Positions 10,191-18,199 of a DNA stretch of 64,000 nucleotides are shown here, piece by piece (the first letter of the stretch is position 1; each line of letters opens with the position of its first letter). Below the pieces are notes generated by a model. The model was given only the letters and a program-made list of their open reading frames with translations. It made no database searches and had not been told where the DNA came from. The translations under genes and the position numbers were made by a program. The DNA comes from Pseudomonas turukhanskensis. Its GTDB lineage: Bacteria; Pseudomonadota; Gammaproteobacteria; Pseudomonadales; Pseudomonadaceae. The stretch spans positions 248,001-312,000 of the forward strand of contig NZ_BSFN01000005.1 of assembly GCF_027922365.1 (NCBI RefSeq), read 5' to 3'.

Positions 10191-11275
10191 GTGCACCGCA
10201 GTTCGACCCAAGCCAATACGACGCCCAACTGGCCGAAAAGAAGCAACGCCTGCACGATCTGCTGGCGCCCTTCGACGCCCCGGCGCCGCAGGTATTCGAA
10301 TCGCCACGGGAGTTCTATCGCCTGCGCGCCGAGTTCCGCCTGTGGCGTGAAGGCGAGGATCGCTTCTATGCGATGTTCGCCGCCGGCGACAAGCACACGC
10401 CCATCCTGTTGGAAGACTTTCCCATCGCCAGCCAGCGCATCAATGAATTGATGCCGCGTTTGAAAGCTGCGTGGCAAGGCAGCAAGGCACTGGGCTTCAA
10501 ATTGTTCCAGGTGGAATTCCTCACCACCCTGGCCGGCGATGGCCTGATCACCCTGTGCTACCACCGCCCCCTCAATGACGAATGGCAAGCAGCGGCCGCG
10601 CAGCTGGCCAGCGAGCTGGGCGTCAGCATCGTCGGCCGCTCACGCGGTCAGCGCCTGGTGGTGGGCCGTGACTATGTGGTGGAAAAACTCGACGTCGCCG
10701 GCCGCACCTTCAGCTACCGCCAGCCAGAAGGCGCCTTCACCCAGCCCAACGGCACGGTGAACCAGCACATGCTCAACTGGGCTTACGAAGCGCTCGGCCA
10801 ACGCAGCGACGACCTGCTGGAGCTGTACTGCGGCAACGGCAACTTCACGCTGCCGCTGGCCACCCGCGTGCGCAACGTGTTGGCGACCGAAATCAGCAAG
10901 ACCTCGGTCAATGCCGCGCTGGCCAATCTGGAGGACAACCAGGTGGCTAACGTCACGCTGGTGCGGTTGTCTGCCGAAGAGCTGACCGAAGCACTGAATG
11001 ACGTGCGACCGTTCCGCCGCCTGCAGGGCATTGATCTCAAGGCCTATGAATTCGGCAGTGTGTTCGTCGACCCGCCCCGCGCGGGGATGGATCCGGATAC
11101 CTGCGAGTTGACTCGGCGCTTCGACAACATCCTCTACATCTCCTGCAATCCGGAAACGCTGGCGGCGAATATCGCCCAACTGAACGACACGCACCGCATC
11201 AAGCGTTGCGCACTGTTTGATCAGTTCCCCTATACCCACCATATGGAATCCGGCGTTCTGCTCACTCGCCGTTAA
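10187..11275 (+). CDS. trmA: tRNA (uracil-5-)-methyltransferase
   Basis: Makes 5-methyluridine (T54) in the T-loop of tRNAs using SAM. It is 362 aa, close to E. coli TrmA. Visible motifs are the SAM motif [16 protein letters not shown] (210-225), [11 protein letters not shown] (293-303), the catalytic Cys320 in ISCNPETL and the general base Glu354 in HHMESG. The ATG at 10187 overlaps the permease stop; a frame from 10175 adds only four residues inside the permease. No 4Fe-4S cysteine cluster is present, which separates it from RlmD/RlmC. Confidence 0.97.
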   Translation: MSAPQFDPSQYDAQLAEKKQRLHDLLAPFDAPAPQVFESPREFYRLRAEFRLWREGEDRFYAMFAAGDKHTPILLEDFPIASQRINELMPRLKAAWQGSKALGFKLFQVEFLTTLAGDGLITLCYHRPLNDEWQAAAAQLASELGVSIVGRSRGQRLVVGRDYVVEKLDVAGRTFSYRQPEGAFTQPNGTVNQHMLNWAYEALGQRSDDLLELYCGNGNFTLPLATRVRNVLATEISKTSVNAALANLEDNQVANVTLVRLSAEELTEALNDVRPFRRLQGIDLKAYEFGSVFVDPPRAGMDPDTCELTRRFDNILYISCNPETLAANIAQLNDTHRIKRCALFDQFPYTHHMESGVLLTRR

Positions 11276-11286
11276 GCCATTTCCTC

Positions 11287-11370
11287 TGTAGGAGCCAGCT
11301 TGCTGGCGAACCCTGGAAATGCCCCTCTCGACAGATGGGGCCAGGATTCGCCAGCGAGCTGGCTCCTACA
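11287..11370. repeat. Palindromic REP-type repeat (TGTAGGAGCC...GGCTCCTACA)
   Basis: TGTAGGAGCCAGCTTGCTGG at the left is mirrored by CCAGCGAGCTGGCTCCTACA at the right across about 36 bases that also fold (GCCCCTCTCG/GATGGGGC). This is the abundant repetitive extragenic palindrome of fluorescent pseudomonads. It follows the trmA stop by about 11 bases and may act as a 3' barrier. Confidence 0.85.
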
Positions 11371-11390
11371 ACTGCATCCCTTCAAAAAGT

Positions 11391-11465
11391 TGTACAGAAA
11401 ACTTGACCTGTACAACAATCTCTCTATGCTGACCCTAAAGCTGTACAAGAAATAAATCTTGTACA
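11391..11465 (+). promoter_or_regulatory. Two TGTACA-N12-TGTACA operators flanking a promoter (LitR/PplR-type)
   Basis: TGTACA occurs at 11391, 11409, 11442 and 11460, forming two pairs, each with exactly 12 bases between the boxes. TTGACC (11403-11408) and TATGCT (11425-11430), 16 bases apart, form a likely sigma-70 promoter. Its -35 lies inside the first pair and its -10 lies between the pairs. As I recall the literature, the P. putida light-responsive MerR/LitR regulator PplR1 recognises a T(G/A)TACA-N12-TGTACA repeat. A MerR gene of this type is the second gene of the operon. Dark repression with autoregulation is the inferred logic. Confidence 0.8.
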
Positions 11466-11485
11466 ACTAACCACCAGGGGTCGCC

Positions 11486-12439
11486 ATGGTTCACAGCAAG
11501 CCGAAAATCGCCATCAGCGCCTGTTTAATGGGCGATGAAGTGCGCTTCAACGGCGGGCACAAGCGTTCCGAGCTGTGTACCGAACGCCTGGCTGAGCATG
11601 TGGAACTGGTGCGCGTATGCCCGGAAGTGGCCATTGGCCTGGGCACGCCGCGCGAGCCGATTCGCCTGGTCGGCGATATCGCCGCGCCACGAGCGGTGGG
11701 CACCGTGCACCCCGAGCTGGATGTCAGCGCCGCCTTGCACGAGTACGGCAGCCAGATGGCCGAGCAGCTCAAGGGCATCAGCGGCTACATCTTTATGCAG
11801 AAGTCGCCCTCCTGCGGGTTGTATCGGGTCAAGGTGTATCAGGCCAATGGTTTGCCGGCTGCCGGTGGCGGGCGCGGCTTGTATGCGCAGAGTTTTTGCG
11901 AAGCCCTGCCGGACTTGCCGGTGGAAGAAGAAGGCCGCCTGAACGACCCGGTGCTACGGGAAAACTTCCTCACCCGCGTATTTGCCTACGCCGACTGGCA
12001 AGCCCTGCTGCAAAGCGGGATCACCCGCCATCGCCTGACTCATTTCCACGCCCGCTATAAATACCTGCTGCTGGCCACGCATCCCGAGCAATACCGAGCC
12101 CTGGGCAAACTGCTCGGCGGCCTCGACAAACATAACCTTGCCGAACTGGCGCCGCGCTATTTCAGCGCGCTGATGGAGGCGCTGCGCAAGTGCGCCACCC
12201 GTGGCACCCACAGCAATGTGCTGCTGCACATCAGCGGCTACCTCAAGCAAACCTTGAGCAAGGACGAAAAAATCGAAATGCAGGAGTTGATCGAACAGTA
12301 CCGCCGTGGCTATGTGCCGCTGGTGGTGCCGCTGACCCTGCTCAAGCACCACTTTCTCTTGCACCCCGATCGCTACATTGCCCAGCAGGTGTACCTGCAG
12401 CCGCACCCGGCCACCCTAAGCCTGCGCAATGCGCTCTAA
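11486..12439 (+). CDS. DUF523/DUF1722 protein (TudS-like domain plus YbgA domain)
   Basis: A 317-aa fusion. The N-terminal DUF523 domain (about 7-155) has the three conserved cysteines Cys13 (ISACLMG), Cys45 (VCPE) and Cys110 (SPSCG). In the related thiouracil desulfidase TudS these hold a 4Fe-4S cluster. The C-terminal DUF1722/YbgA domain (about 185-310) is helical with the typical FHARYKYLLLAT. In many gamma-proteobacteria this gene sits next to photolyase. It is the first gene after the TGTACA operators, with AGGGG as ribosome site. The substrate here is unknown; thiolated nucleobases are one idea given the near-UV link. Confidence 0.88.
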   Translation: MVHSKPKIAISACLMGDEVRFNGGHKRSELCTERLAEHVELVRVCPEVAIGLGTPREPIRLVGDIAAPRAVGTVHPELDVSAALHEYGSQMAEQLKGISGYIFMQKSPSCGLYRVKVYQANGLPAAGGGRGLYAQSFCEALPDLPVEEEGRLNDPVLRENFLTRVFAYADWQALLQSGITRHRLTHFHARYKYLLLATHPEQYRALGKLLGGLDKHNLAELAPRYFSALMEALRKCATRGTHSNVLLHISGYLKQTLSKDEKIEMQELIEQYRRGYVPLVVPLTLLKHHFLLHPDRYIAQQVYLQPHPATLSLRNAL

Positions 12440-12451
12440 CCTGGAATTGAC

Positions 12452-13438
12452 ATGAGCAAACACTCCGTCCAACCCGACGCGCCTGAGGCCGACGAGCCTG
12501 AAGACAGCACTGACGCTGAGCTGCAAGCTGCGCTCGCAAACAACCTGCTGCCGATTCGCGAGGTCTCGCGCATCACCGGGGTCAACCCGGTGACGTTGCG
12601 CGCCTGGGAACGCCGTTATGGCCTGATCGTGCCGCAGCGCACGGCCAAAGGGCATCGCTTGTACACCGAGGACCACATCGCCCGCATCCAGGCAATTCTC
12701 ACCTGGCTCAATCGCGGTGTGGCCGTCAGCCAGGTCAAGGCGCTGCTGAAAACCGCCGCGTTGCCCAATGCCCAAGTCGACAGCGATGGCTGGAGCAATG
12801 CCCGTGCAGCAATGCTGGGCGCCATCAGCGAACAAGCCGAACGGCGCCTGGACGATGCCTTCAAACGGGTCGAAAAGTTGTACCCGCCCAAGCTGCTGTG
12901 TGAACAGCTGTTGCTGCCGCTGCTCGCCGAGCTAGAACAACGCTGGCAAGGGCAGTTCGGTGCACGGCTGGAGCAGGTGTTTTTCTACTCCTGGCTGCGC
13001 AGCAAACTGGGCTCGCGTATCTACCTCAACAACCGTCAGTTGGGCGGCGCGCCGCTGTTGTTGGTCAATCTTTCCGACCTGCCGATGGAGCCGGCGCTGT
13101 GGTTGTCGGCCTGGCTGCTGAGCAGCGCCGACTGCGCCGTGGAAGTGTTCGATTGGCCGTTGCCACCGCTGGAATTGGCGCTGGCTATCGAGCACATCAA
13201 GCCGCGCGCCACCCTGCTGTATTCGGGCCAGGCGTTGGCGGGCGCGCAGTTGCCCAAACTGCTGGCCGACAGCAGCTGCCCGCGCCTGCTGGTCGGTCCC
13301 ACCGTACGTATTCACCAAGCCGACTTGCTCGCGCTGCAAACCCAGCTCAATGGCCTCCACCTGGCCGACGACCCGTTGCGGGCGCTGGAAACCCTGCAGC
13401 AACTCGACCTGCTTGGCCAACACAAGGCCAAACCCTGA
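12452..13438 (+). CDS. MerR family regulator, LitR/PplR type (probable light-responsive repressor)
   Basis: A 328-aa protein. The N-terminal MerR helix-turn-helix (about 32-100) reads LPIREVSRITGVNPVTLRAW. It is followed by a helical region (about 130-190) and an alpha/beta fold like the B12-binding module of CarH/LitR. I do not see the CarH-type Glu/Asp-x-His cobalamin ligand motif, which fits the class II LitR proteins of Pseudomonas that rely on a partner LOV photoreceptor. No LOV gene lies in this window. It starts 12 bases after the DUF523 gene, and its stop overlaps the photolyase start, so it is autoregulated if the upstream boxes are its operators. Confidence 0.85.
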   Translation: MSKHSVQPDAPEADEPEDSTDAELQAALANNLLPIREVSRITGVNPVTLRAWERRYGLIVPQRTAKGHRLYTEDHIARIQAILTWLNRGVAVSQVKALLKTAALPNAQVDSDGWSNARAAMLGAISEQAERRLDDAFKRVEKLYPPKLLCEQLLLPLLAELEQRWQGQFGARLEQVFFYSWLRSKLGSRIYLNNRQLGGAPLLLVNLSDLPMEPALWLSAWLLSSADCAVEVFDWPLPPLELALAIEHIKPRATLLYSGQALAGAQLPKLLADSSCPRLLVGPTVRIHQADLLALQTQLNGLHLADDPLRALETLQQLDLLGQHKAKP

Positions 13439-14916
13439 TGCGCCAGCTCATGTGGTTTCGCACCGACCTGCGGGTGCAGGACAACAGCGCCCTGGCCGCC
13501 GCCATGCAGGCCGGGCCGACCGTTGCCGTGTTTTTGCTGAGCCCGGCGCAGTGGCAGCAGCACGACGATGCGCCCTGCAAAGTCGATTTCTGGCTGCGCA
13601 ACCTGCGCCACTTGAGCGAAGCCCTTGGGCAATTGGGCGTGCCGCTGCTGATCCGCCAAGCCGACACCTGGGACAAAGCCCCGCAGGTAATTGCCGAGCT
13701 GTGCAACGAGCATGAAATCCGCTGCGTGCAGGTGAACGAGGAATACGGCATCAACGAAACCGAGCGCGACCACGCGGTGGCCGACCGCCTCGGCGAGCAA
13801 GGCATTCAGTGGCGCAGCCACCTGGACCAGTTGCTGTTTCAACCGGGCAGTGTACTGACCAAAGCCGGTAACTACTTTCAGGTCTTCAGCCAGTTCCGCA
13901 AAGTCTGTTACAGCCGCTTGCACACCGCCCTGCCGCCCCTGGTTGCACTGCCGCACCCGCAGCAGGCGCTGGGCATCAACGCCGATGCAGTACCCGAAGC
14001 AGTGCCAGGGTTTGCCACACCTGAAGAAAGCCTGCGCGCCCTGTGGCCGGCCGGCGAAGCCGACGCTCACGAGCGCCTGGAAACCTTCGCCGACGAGGCC
14101 ATTGGAGACTACCACCAACAACGCGATCTGCCGGCCAAGCCCGGCACCAGCCAGGTCTCCACCTATCTGGCCGCCGGGGTGCTGTCGCCGCGCCAATGCC
14201 TGCACCGCGCGCTGATGTGCAACCAGGGTGAATTCGAAAGCGGCAATACCGGCGTCATCACCTGGATCAACGAACTCCTCTGGCGCGAGTTTTACAAGCA
14301 CATCCTCGCCGGCTACCCACGGGTATCGCGCCACCGCGCCTTTCGCCAGGAAACCGAAGCCTTGCCCTGGCGCGATGCGCCGCAGGACCTGGCCGCCTGG
14401 AAAGAAGGCCGCACCGGTATTCCGCTGATTGACGCTGCCATGAAGCAGCTGTTGGCCACCGGCTGGATGCACAACCGCCTGCGCATGGTGGTGGCGATGT
14501 TTCTGACCAAAAACCTGCTGATCGATTGGCGCGAGGGTGAGCGGTTTTTCATGCAGCACCTGATTGACGGTGATCTGGCGGCCAACAACGGCGGCTGGCA
14601 GTGGAGCGCCTCCACCGGTACCGACTCGGTGCCGTACTTCCGCATTTTCAACCCGGTTAGCCAGTCGCAGCGCTTCGATGCTCAGGGTCGCTTTATCCGC
14701 CACTGGCTCCCGCAACTGAACGAGCTCAGTGACAAAGATGTGCATAACCCGCGAGCACGCAAAGGCGGCGACCTGTTTGCAGGCTGCGACTACCCCGCGC
14801 CCATCGTTGATTTGAGCAGCAGCCGCACCCGCGCCATCAGCGCTTTCAAAGGCCTGAGTGAAGCCAGGTTGCCGTCGCTGTTTGACGACGACAGCCAAGC
14901 CCCCTGGAGGAACTGA
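13438..14916 (+). CDS. phrB: Deoxyribodipyrimidine photolyase (CPD class I)
   Basis: Repairs cyclobutane pyrimidine dimers using blue/near-UV light. It is 492 aa. The start MRQLMWFRTDLRVQDNSAL opens the antenna-binding alpha/beta domain. The FAD domain has STYLAAGVLSPRQCL, WINELLWREFYKHIL, TGWMHNRLRM and the NNGGWQWSASTGTD core, all matching class I enzymes. The ATG at 13438 overlaps the merR TGA (TGATG). A longer open frame upstream lies inside merR and is not used. Light-driven repair in a light-controlled operon is a coherent pairing. Confidence 0.97.
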   Translation: MRQLMWFRTDLRVQDNSALAAAMQAGPTVAVFLLSPAQWQQHDDAPCKVDFWLRNLRHLSEALGQLGVPLLIRQADTWDKAPQVIAELCNEHEIRCVQVNEEYGINETERDHAVADRLGEQGIQWRSHLDQLLFQPGSVLTKAGNYFQVFSQFRKVCYSRLHTALPPLVALPHPQQALGINADAVPEAVPGFATPEESLRALWPAGEADAHERLETFADEAIGDYHQQRDLPAKPGTSQVSTYLAAGVLSPRQCLHRALMCNQGEFESGNTGVITWINELLWREFYKHILAGYPRVSRHRAFRQETEALPWRDAPQDLAAWKEGRTGIPLIDAAMKQLLATGWMHNRLRMVVAMFLTKNLLIDWREGERFFMQHLIDGDLAANNGGWQWSASTGTDSVPYFRIFNPVSQSQRFDAQGRFIRHWLPQLNELSDKDVHNPRARKGGDLFAGCDYPAPIVDLSSSRTRAISAFKGLSEARLPSLFDDDSQAPWRN

Positions 14917-14920
14917 CGTC

Positions 14921-15385
14921 ATGAAGTTCGAACGAGCAGAAACCCTGGACCGCGAACAGGTGCAACGCGAATTCCTGCAGCGCTTCGCTACCACTTTTGC
15001 CAGCCTCAATGCCGACAACCTTGAACGCCTGAGCCAGCTCTACACCGACGATGTGCGCTTTCAGGACCCGCTGCATGAAATCAATGGGCTGCCCGCTGTG
15101 CAGGCCTATTTCCGCGAGCTATACAGCAACGTGCAAGACCTGGATTTTCAGTTCTACGGCTTCGACCAGCTGTACCCCGGCGCCGGTTACCTGCGCTGGA
15201 AAATGACCTACCGCCACCCGCGCCTGAACGGTGGCCAATCGATTGAAGTGCAAGGCTGCTCGCACCTGCTGTGGCGCGACAAGGTGTATATGCACCGCGA
15301 TTACTTCGATGCCGGCGCCCTGCTCTATGAACACCTGCCCGTGATGGGCCGCTTGATCCGCTGGCTCAAAGGTCGTCTGGCATGA
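14921..15385 (+). CDS. SnoaL-like (NTF2-fold) protein
   Basis: A 154-aa single-domain protein of the SnoaL-like/nuclear-transport-factor-2 fold. It has an N-terminal helix with FLQRFATTFASLNADNLERL, then LYTDDVRFQDPLHEINGLPA, and a sheet ending WRDKVYMHRDYFDAGALLYE. Members are small enzymes or binding proteins of varied function. Its constant place between photolyase and an SDR in Pseudomonas suggests a role in the same lipid or photo-oxidative pathway. GGAGG at 14906 serves the ATG. Its stop overlaps the SDR start. Confidence 0.85.
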   Translation: MKFERAETLDREQVQREFLQRFATTFASLNADNLERLSQLYTDDVRFQDPLHEINGLPAVQAYFRELYSNVQDLDFQFYGFDQLYPGAGYLRWKMTYRHPRLNGGQSIEVQGCSHLLWRDKVYMHRDYFDAGALLYEHLPVMGRLIRWLKGRLA

Positions 15386-16158
15386 ACGGCGCGCGGCGTA
15401 TATGGCTTACCGGCGCCAGCAGCGGTATCGGTGCCGCACTGGCCGAGGAGCTATTGGCCAGCGGCATGCGCCTGGCGCTCAGTGCTCGCCGTGTTGAGCC
15501 GTTACAGGCCCTGGCCGAGCGTTATCCACAGCAAGTACTGGTGTTACCAGGCGACCTCGGCGAAGCAGAACAAGTACGCACAATCGGCGAGCAGATTGCT
15601 CAGCAGTGGGGCGCGCTTGATGGCGTGATTCTCAATGCCGGCACCTGTGAATACATCGACGCCCAGCACTTCGAGGCGGCCATGGTCGAGCGTGTGCTGC
15701 GCGCCAATCTGCTGTCGGCCAGCTACTGCATCGAGGCCGCGCTGCCGTTGCTGCGCACCGGTCACAACCCGCATCTGGTCGCGGTCGCCAGCTCCGTTAC
15801 CTACCTGCCGCTGCCGCGCGCCGAAGCGTACGGCGCATCCAAAGCCGGCCTGCGCTATCTGCTGCAAGCGCTGCGTATCGACCTGGCGGCCGAGGGTATC
15901 GACGTCACCCTGGTCAGCCCCGGCTTTGTCGATACCCCGCTAACGGCGCGCAACGACTTCGCCATGCCCATGCGCTGGTCGGCGGAAAAAGCCGCCGCCC
16001 ATATCGCCAGGCGGCTGGACAAACGCCCCCATGAAATCGCGTTTCCCGGCCCTTTTATCGCCATTCTCAAACTGCTCGCCAGTCTGCCCACCGGCCTGCA
16101 ACTGGCACTGGGCAAACGCATGGCGCGCACCCCTGACAACAGCAAGGACGCGTCATGA
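15382..16158 (+). CDS. Short-chain dehydrogenase/reductase
   Basis: A 258-aa classical SDR. The Rossmann motif TGASSGIGAALAEELLAS (residues 10-27) binds NAD(P). NAG is present in VILNAGTCEYID. The catalytic Ser and Tyr-x-x-x-Lys are in VASSVTYLPLPRAEAYGASKAGL. The substrate is not evident. It overlaps both neighbours by four bases and sits with FAD-oxidase, DUF1365 and CFA-type genes, which suggests a lipid-modifying reaction. Confidence 0.92.
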   Translation: MNGARRIWLTGASSGIGAALAEELLASGMRLALSARRVEPLQALAERYPQQVLVLPGDLGEAEQVRTIGEQIAQQWGALDGVILNAGTCEYIDAQHFEAAMVERVLRANLLSASYCIEAALPLLRTGHNPHLVAVASSVTYLPLPRAEAYGASKAGLRYLLQALRIDLAAEGIDVTLVSPGFVDTPLTARNDFAMPMRWSAEKAAAHIARRLDKRPHEIAFPGPFIAILKLLASLPTGLQLALGKRMARTPDNSKDAS

Positions 16159-17405
16159 AAATTGCCATTATCGGCAGCGGTATTTCCGGCCTTACCACCG
16201 CCTACCTGCTGAACCGTCAACACGATATTCAGGTGTTCGAAGCCAGCGACTGGATCGGCGGCCACACCCATACCGTGGACGTGCAGGTGAACGGGCGCAG
16301 CTATGCGATCGACACCGGTTTCATCGTGTTCAACGACTGGACCTACCCCAACTTCATTCGCCTGCTCAGCCAATTGCAGGTCGGTTATCAGCCGACCGAA
16401 ATGAGTTTTTCCGTGCGCGATCAGCAAAGCGGCGTGGAGTACAACGGCAACAGCCTAAACAGCCTGTTTGCGCAGCGGCGCAATCTGCTGTCGCCGCTGT
16501 TCTGGGGTATGTTGCGCGACATTCTGCGCTTCAACCGCGAAGCCCTCGATGACCTGGCAAGCCAGCGTATCAACGCCAGCACCACGCTAGGCAACTACCT
16601 GGCAGCACGCGGCTACCGCCAGCGCTTTATCGACCACTACATTGTGCCCATGGGTGCGGCCATCTGGTCGATGTCGCTGGTGGAAATGCTCAACTTTCCG
16701 CTGCCGTTCTTTGTACAGTTTTTCAAGAACCACGGCCTGTTGTCAGTCAATGATCGGCCGCAATGGCAGGTGGTCAGCGGCGGCTCGCGCAGTTATGTGG
16801 AGCCGCTGTGCGCCTCGTTTCGCCAGCACATCCGGCTCAACTGCCCGGTGCAGCAGGTCGAGCGCGATGAGCGTGGCGTGACCGTGCACTCGGCCCACGG
16901 TAGCGAGCGGTTCGACAAGGTGGTGTTCGCCTGCCACAGCGACCAGGCCCTGCGCCTGCTGGCCCAACCGAGCCAGGCCGAACGAAGCATTCTTGGCGCG
17001 CTGCCCTACGCCGATAACGACGTGGTACTGCACACCGACACGCGCTTGCTGCCCACCCGGCGCCTGGCCTGGGCCAGTTGGAACTATCAACTCGATGGCA
17101 ACCGCAGCCGCGCGGCGGCGGTGACCTACAACATGAACATTCTCCAGGGCATCAAGAGCGACACCACGTTCTGCGTCAGCCTCAACCAGAGCGAGGCCAT
17201 CGACCCTTCGACCGTGCTGTCGCGCCACACCTATGCGCACCCGCAATACAGCCTGGCCGGTGTGGCCGCGCAGGCGCGCTGGCACGAGTTGCTCGGCGTG
17301 CAGCACACCTATTACTGCGGCGCCTATTGGGCCAACGGTTTTCATGAAGATGGAGTCGTCAGCGCCTTGCGTGTGGCCCGGGCGTTTGGCGAGGAGCTGG
17401 GATGA
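16155..17405 (+). CDS. FAD-dependent amine-oxidase-like oxidoreductase (COG2907 type)
   Basis: A 416-aa protein. The dinucleotide motif IAIIGSGISGLTTAYLL starts at residue 3, then WIGGHTHTVDVQVNG. The C-terminal FAD contact region ends in the conserved GAYWANGFHEDGVVSALRVA. These predicted NAD/FAD proteins travel with DUF1365 and CFA-like methyltransferases. In Rhodobacter sphaeroides a similar gene set belongs to the singlet-oxygen stress response, and furan-fatty-acid synthesis uses comparable methyltransferase/desaturase steps. An acyl-chain oxidation or desaturation is therefore a reasonable inference, not proof. Confidence 0.88.
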   Translation: MKIAIIGSGISGLTTAYLLNRQHDIQVFEASDWIGGHTHTVDVQVNGRSYAIDTGFIVFNDWTYPNFIRLLSQLQVGYQPTEMSFSVRDQQSGVEYNGNSLNSLFAQRRNLLSPLFWGMLRDILRFNREALDDLASQRINASTTLGNYLAARGYRQRFIDHYIVPMGAAIWSMSLVEMLNFPLPFFVQFFKNHGLLSVNDRPQWQVVSGGSRSYVEPLCASFRQHIRLNCPVQQVERDERGVTVHSAHGSERFDKVVFACHSDQALRLLAQPSQAERSILGALPYADNDVVLHTDTRLLPTRRLAWASWNYQLDGNRSRAAAVTYNMNILQGIKSDTTFCVSLNQSEAIDPSTVLSRHTYAHPQYSLAGVAAQARWHELLGVQHTYYCGAYWANGFHEDGVVSALRVARAFGEELG

Positions 17406-18199
17406 ACAGCGCCCTGTACAGCGGCTGGGTTCAGCACCGGCGCTTCAGCCCGCGCGCCCATGCGTTCCGCTATCGCATGGGCCTGCTGTTTCTCGACCTC
17501 GACGAACAAGAGCAGGTGTTGGCGTTGTCGCCACTGGCCGGACGTGGACGCTGGGCGCCGTTCGCCTTTCGTGAAGAAGATTTTCTGCCGACCTTTACCC
17601 AGCGCGGCGTGCGCCTGAGCGATGCGGTGCGCCAGGTGGTCAGCGAGGCATTGGGGCAACCGCTGCTGGGGCGCATCTGTCTGTTGGCGCAACCGCGCAG
17701 TTGGGGCCTGGCCTTTAACCCGGCCAGTTTCTTCTATTGCTACGACAGCATCGGCCAACTGCAGGCAGTGCTCTGCGAGGTGCGCAATACACCGTGGCAA
17801 GAACGCTATCACTATGTGCTGCCCTGCCCAGACGGCCAAACCGGCCCATTTGATGTGCGGGTGAACAAGGCCTTTCATGTGTCGCCGTTTTTGCCGCGCG
17901 AGCTGCAATACCGCATGCGCTTCAGCCTGCCGACCGATCGGTTGGGCGTGCATATGGCCGACTGGCAAGGCGAGCTCAAACTGTTCGATGCCAGCCTGAG
18001 CCTGCGCCGCCGGGAACTCTCGCGCGCCAGCCTGCACGGCCACTTGCTCAGCTTTCCCTGGATGACGGCCAAAACGCTGTTGGCCATTTATTGGCAGGCC
18101 TTGCGTCTGCTGATCAAACGCACCCCTTTGTTCTCCCACCAGCCGGCGCACGGTTCTGTGCGCGTGGCCTCGCCGGATAGCCTCGATGAAAAGCCCTAG
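17402..18199 (+). CDS. DUF1365 family protein
   Basis: A 265-aa member of DUF1365, recognisable by the start SALYSGWVQHRRFSPRAHAFRY, by SWGLAFNPASFFYCYD and by HVSPFLP. No catalytic mechanism has been settled for the family. It overlaps the FAD oxidase upstream (ATGA) and the CFA-like gene downstream by 14 bases, so the three are tightly coupled. The conserved co-occurrence with cyclopropane-synthase-like enzymes points to work on membrane acyl chains. Confidence 0.88.
   Translation: MNSALYSGWVQHRRFSPRAHAFRYRMGLLFLDLDEQEQVLALSPLAGRGRWAPFAFREEDFLPTFTQRGVRLSDAVRQVVSEALGQPLLGRICLLAQPRSWGLAFNPASFFYCYDSIGQLQAVLCEVRNTPWQERYHYVLPCPDGQTGPFDVRVNKAFHVSPFLPRELQYRMRFSLPTDRLGVHMADWQGELKLFDASLSLRRRELSRASLHGHLLSFPWMTAKTLLAIYWQALRLLIKRTPLFSHQPAHGSVRVASPDSLDEKP

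Noticed and set aside
13312-15018. 568-residue minus-strand frame opposite phrB
   Set aside because: High-GC antisense frame; phrB on the other strand has all photolyase motifs.
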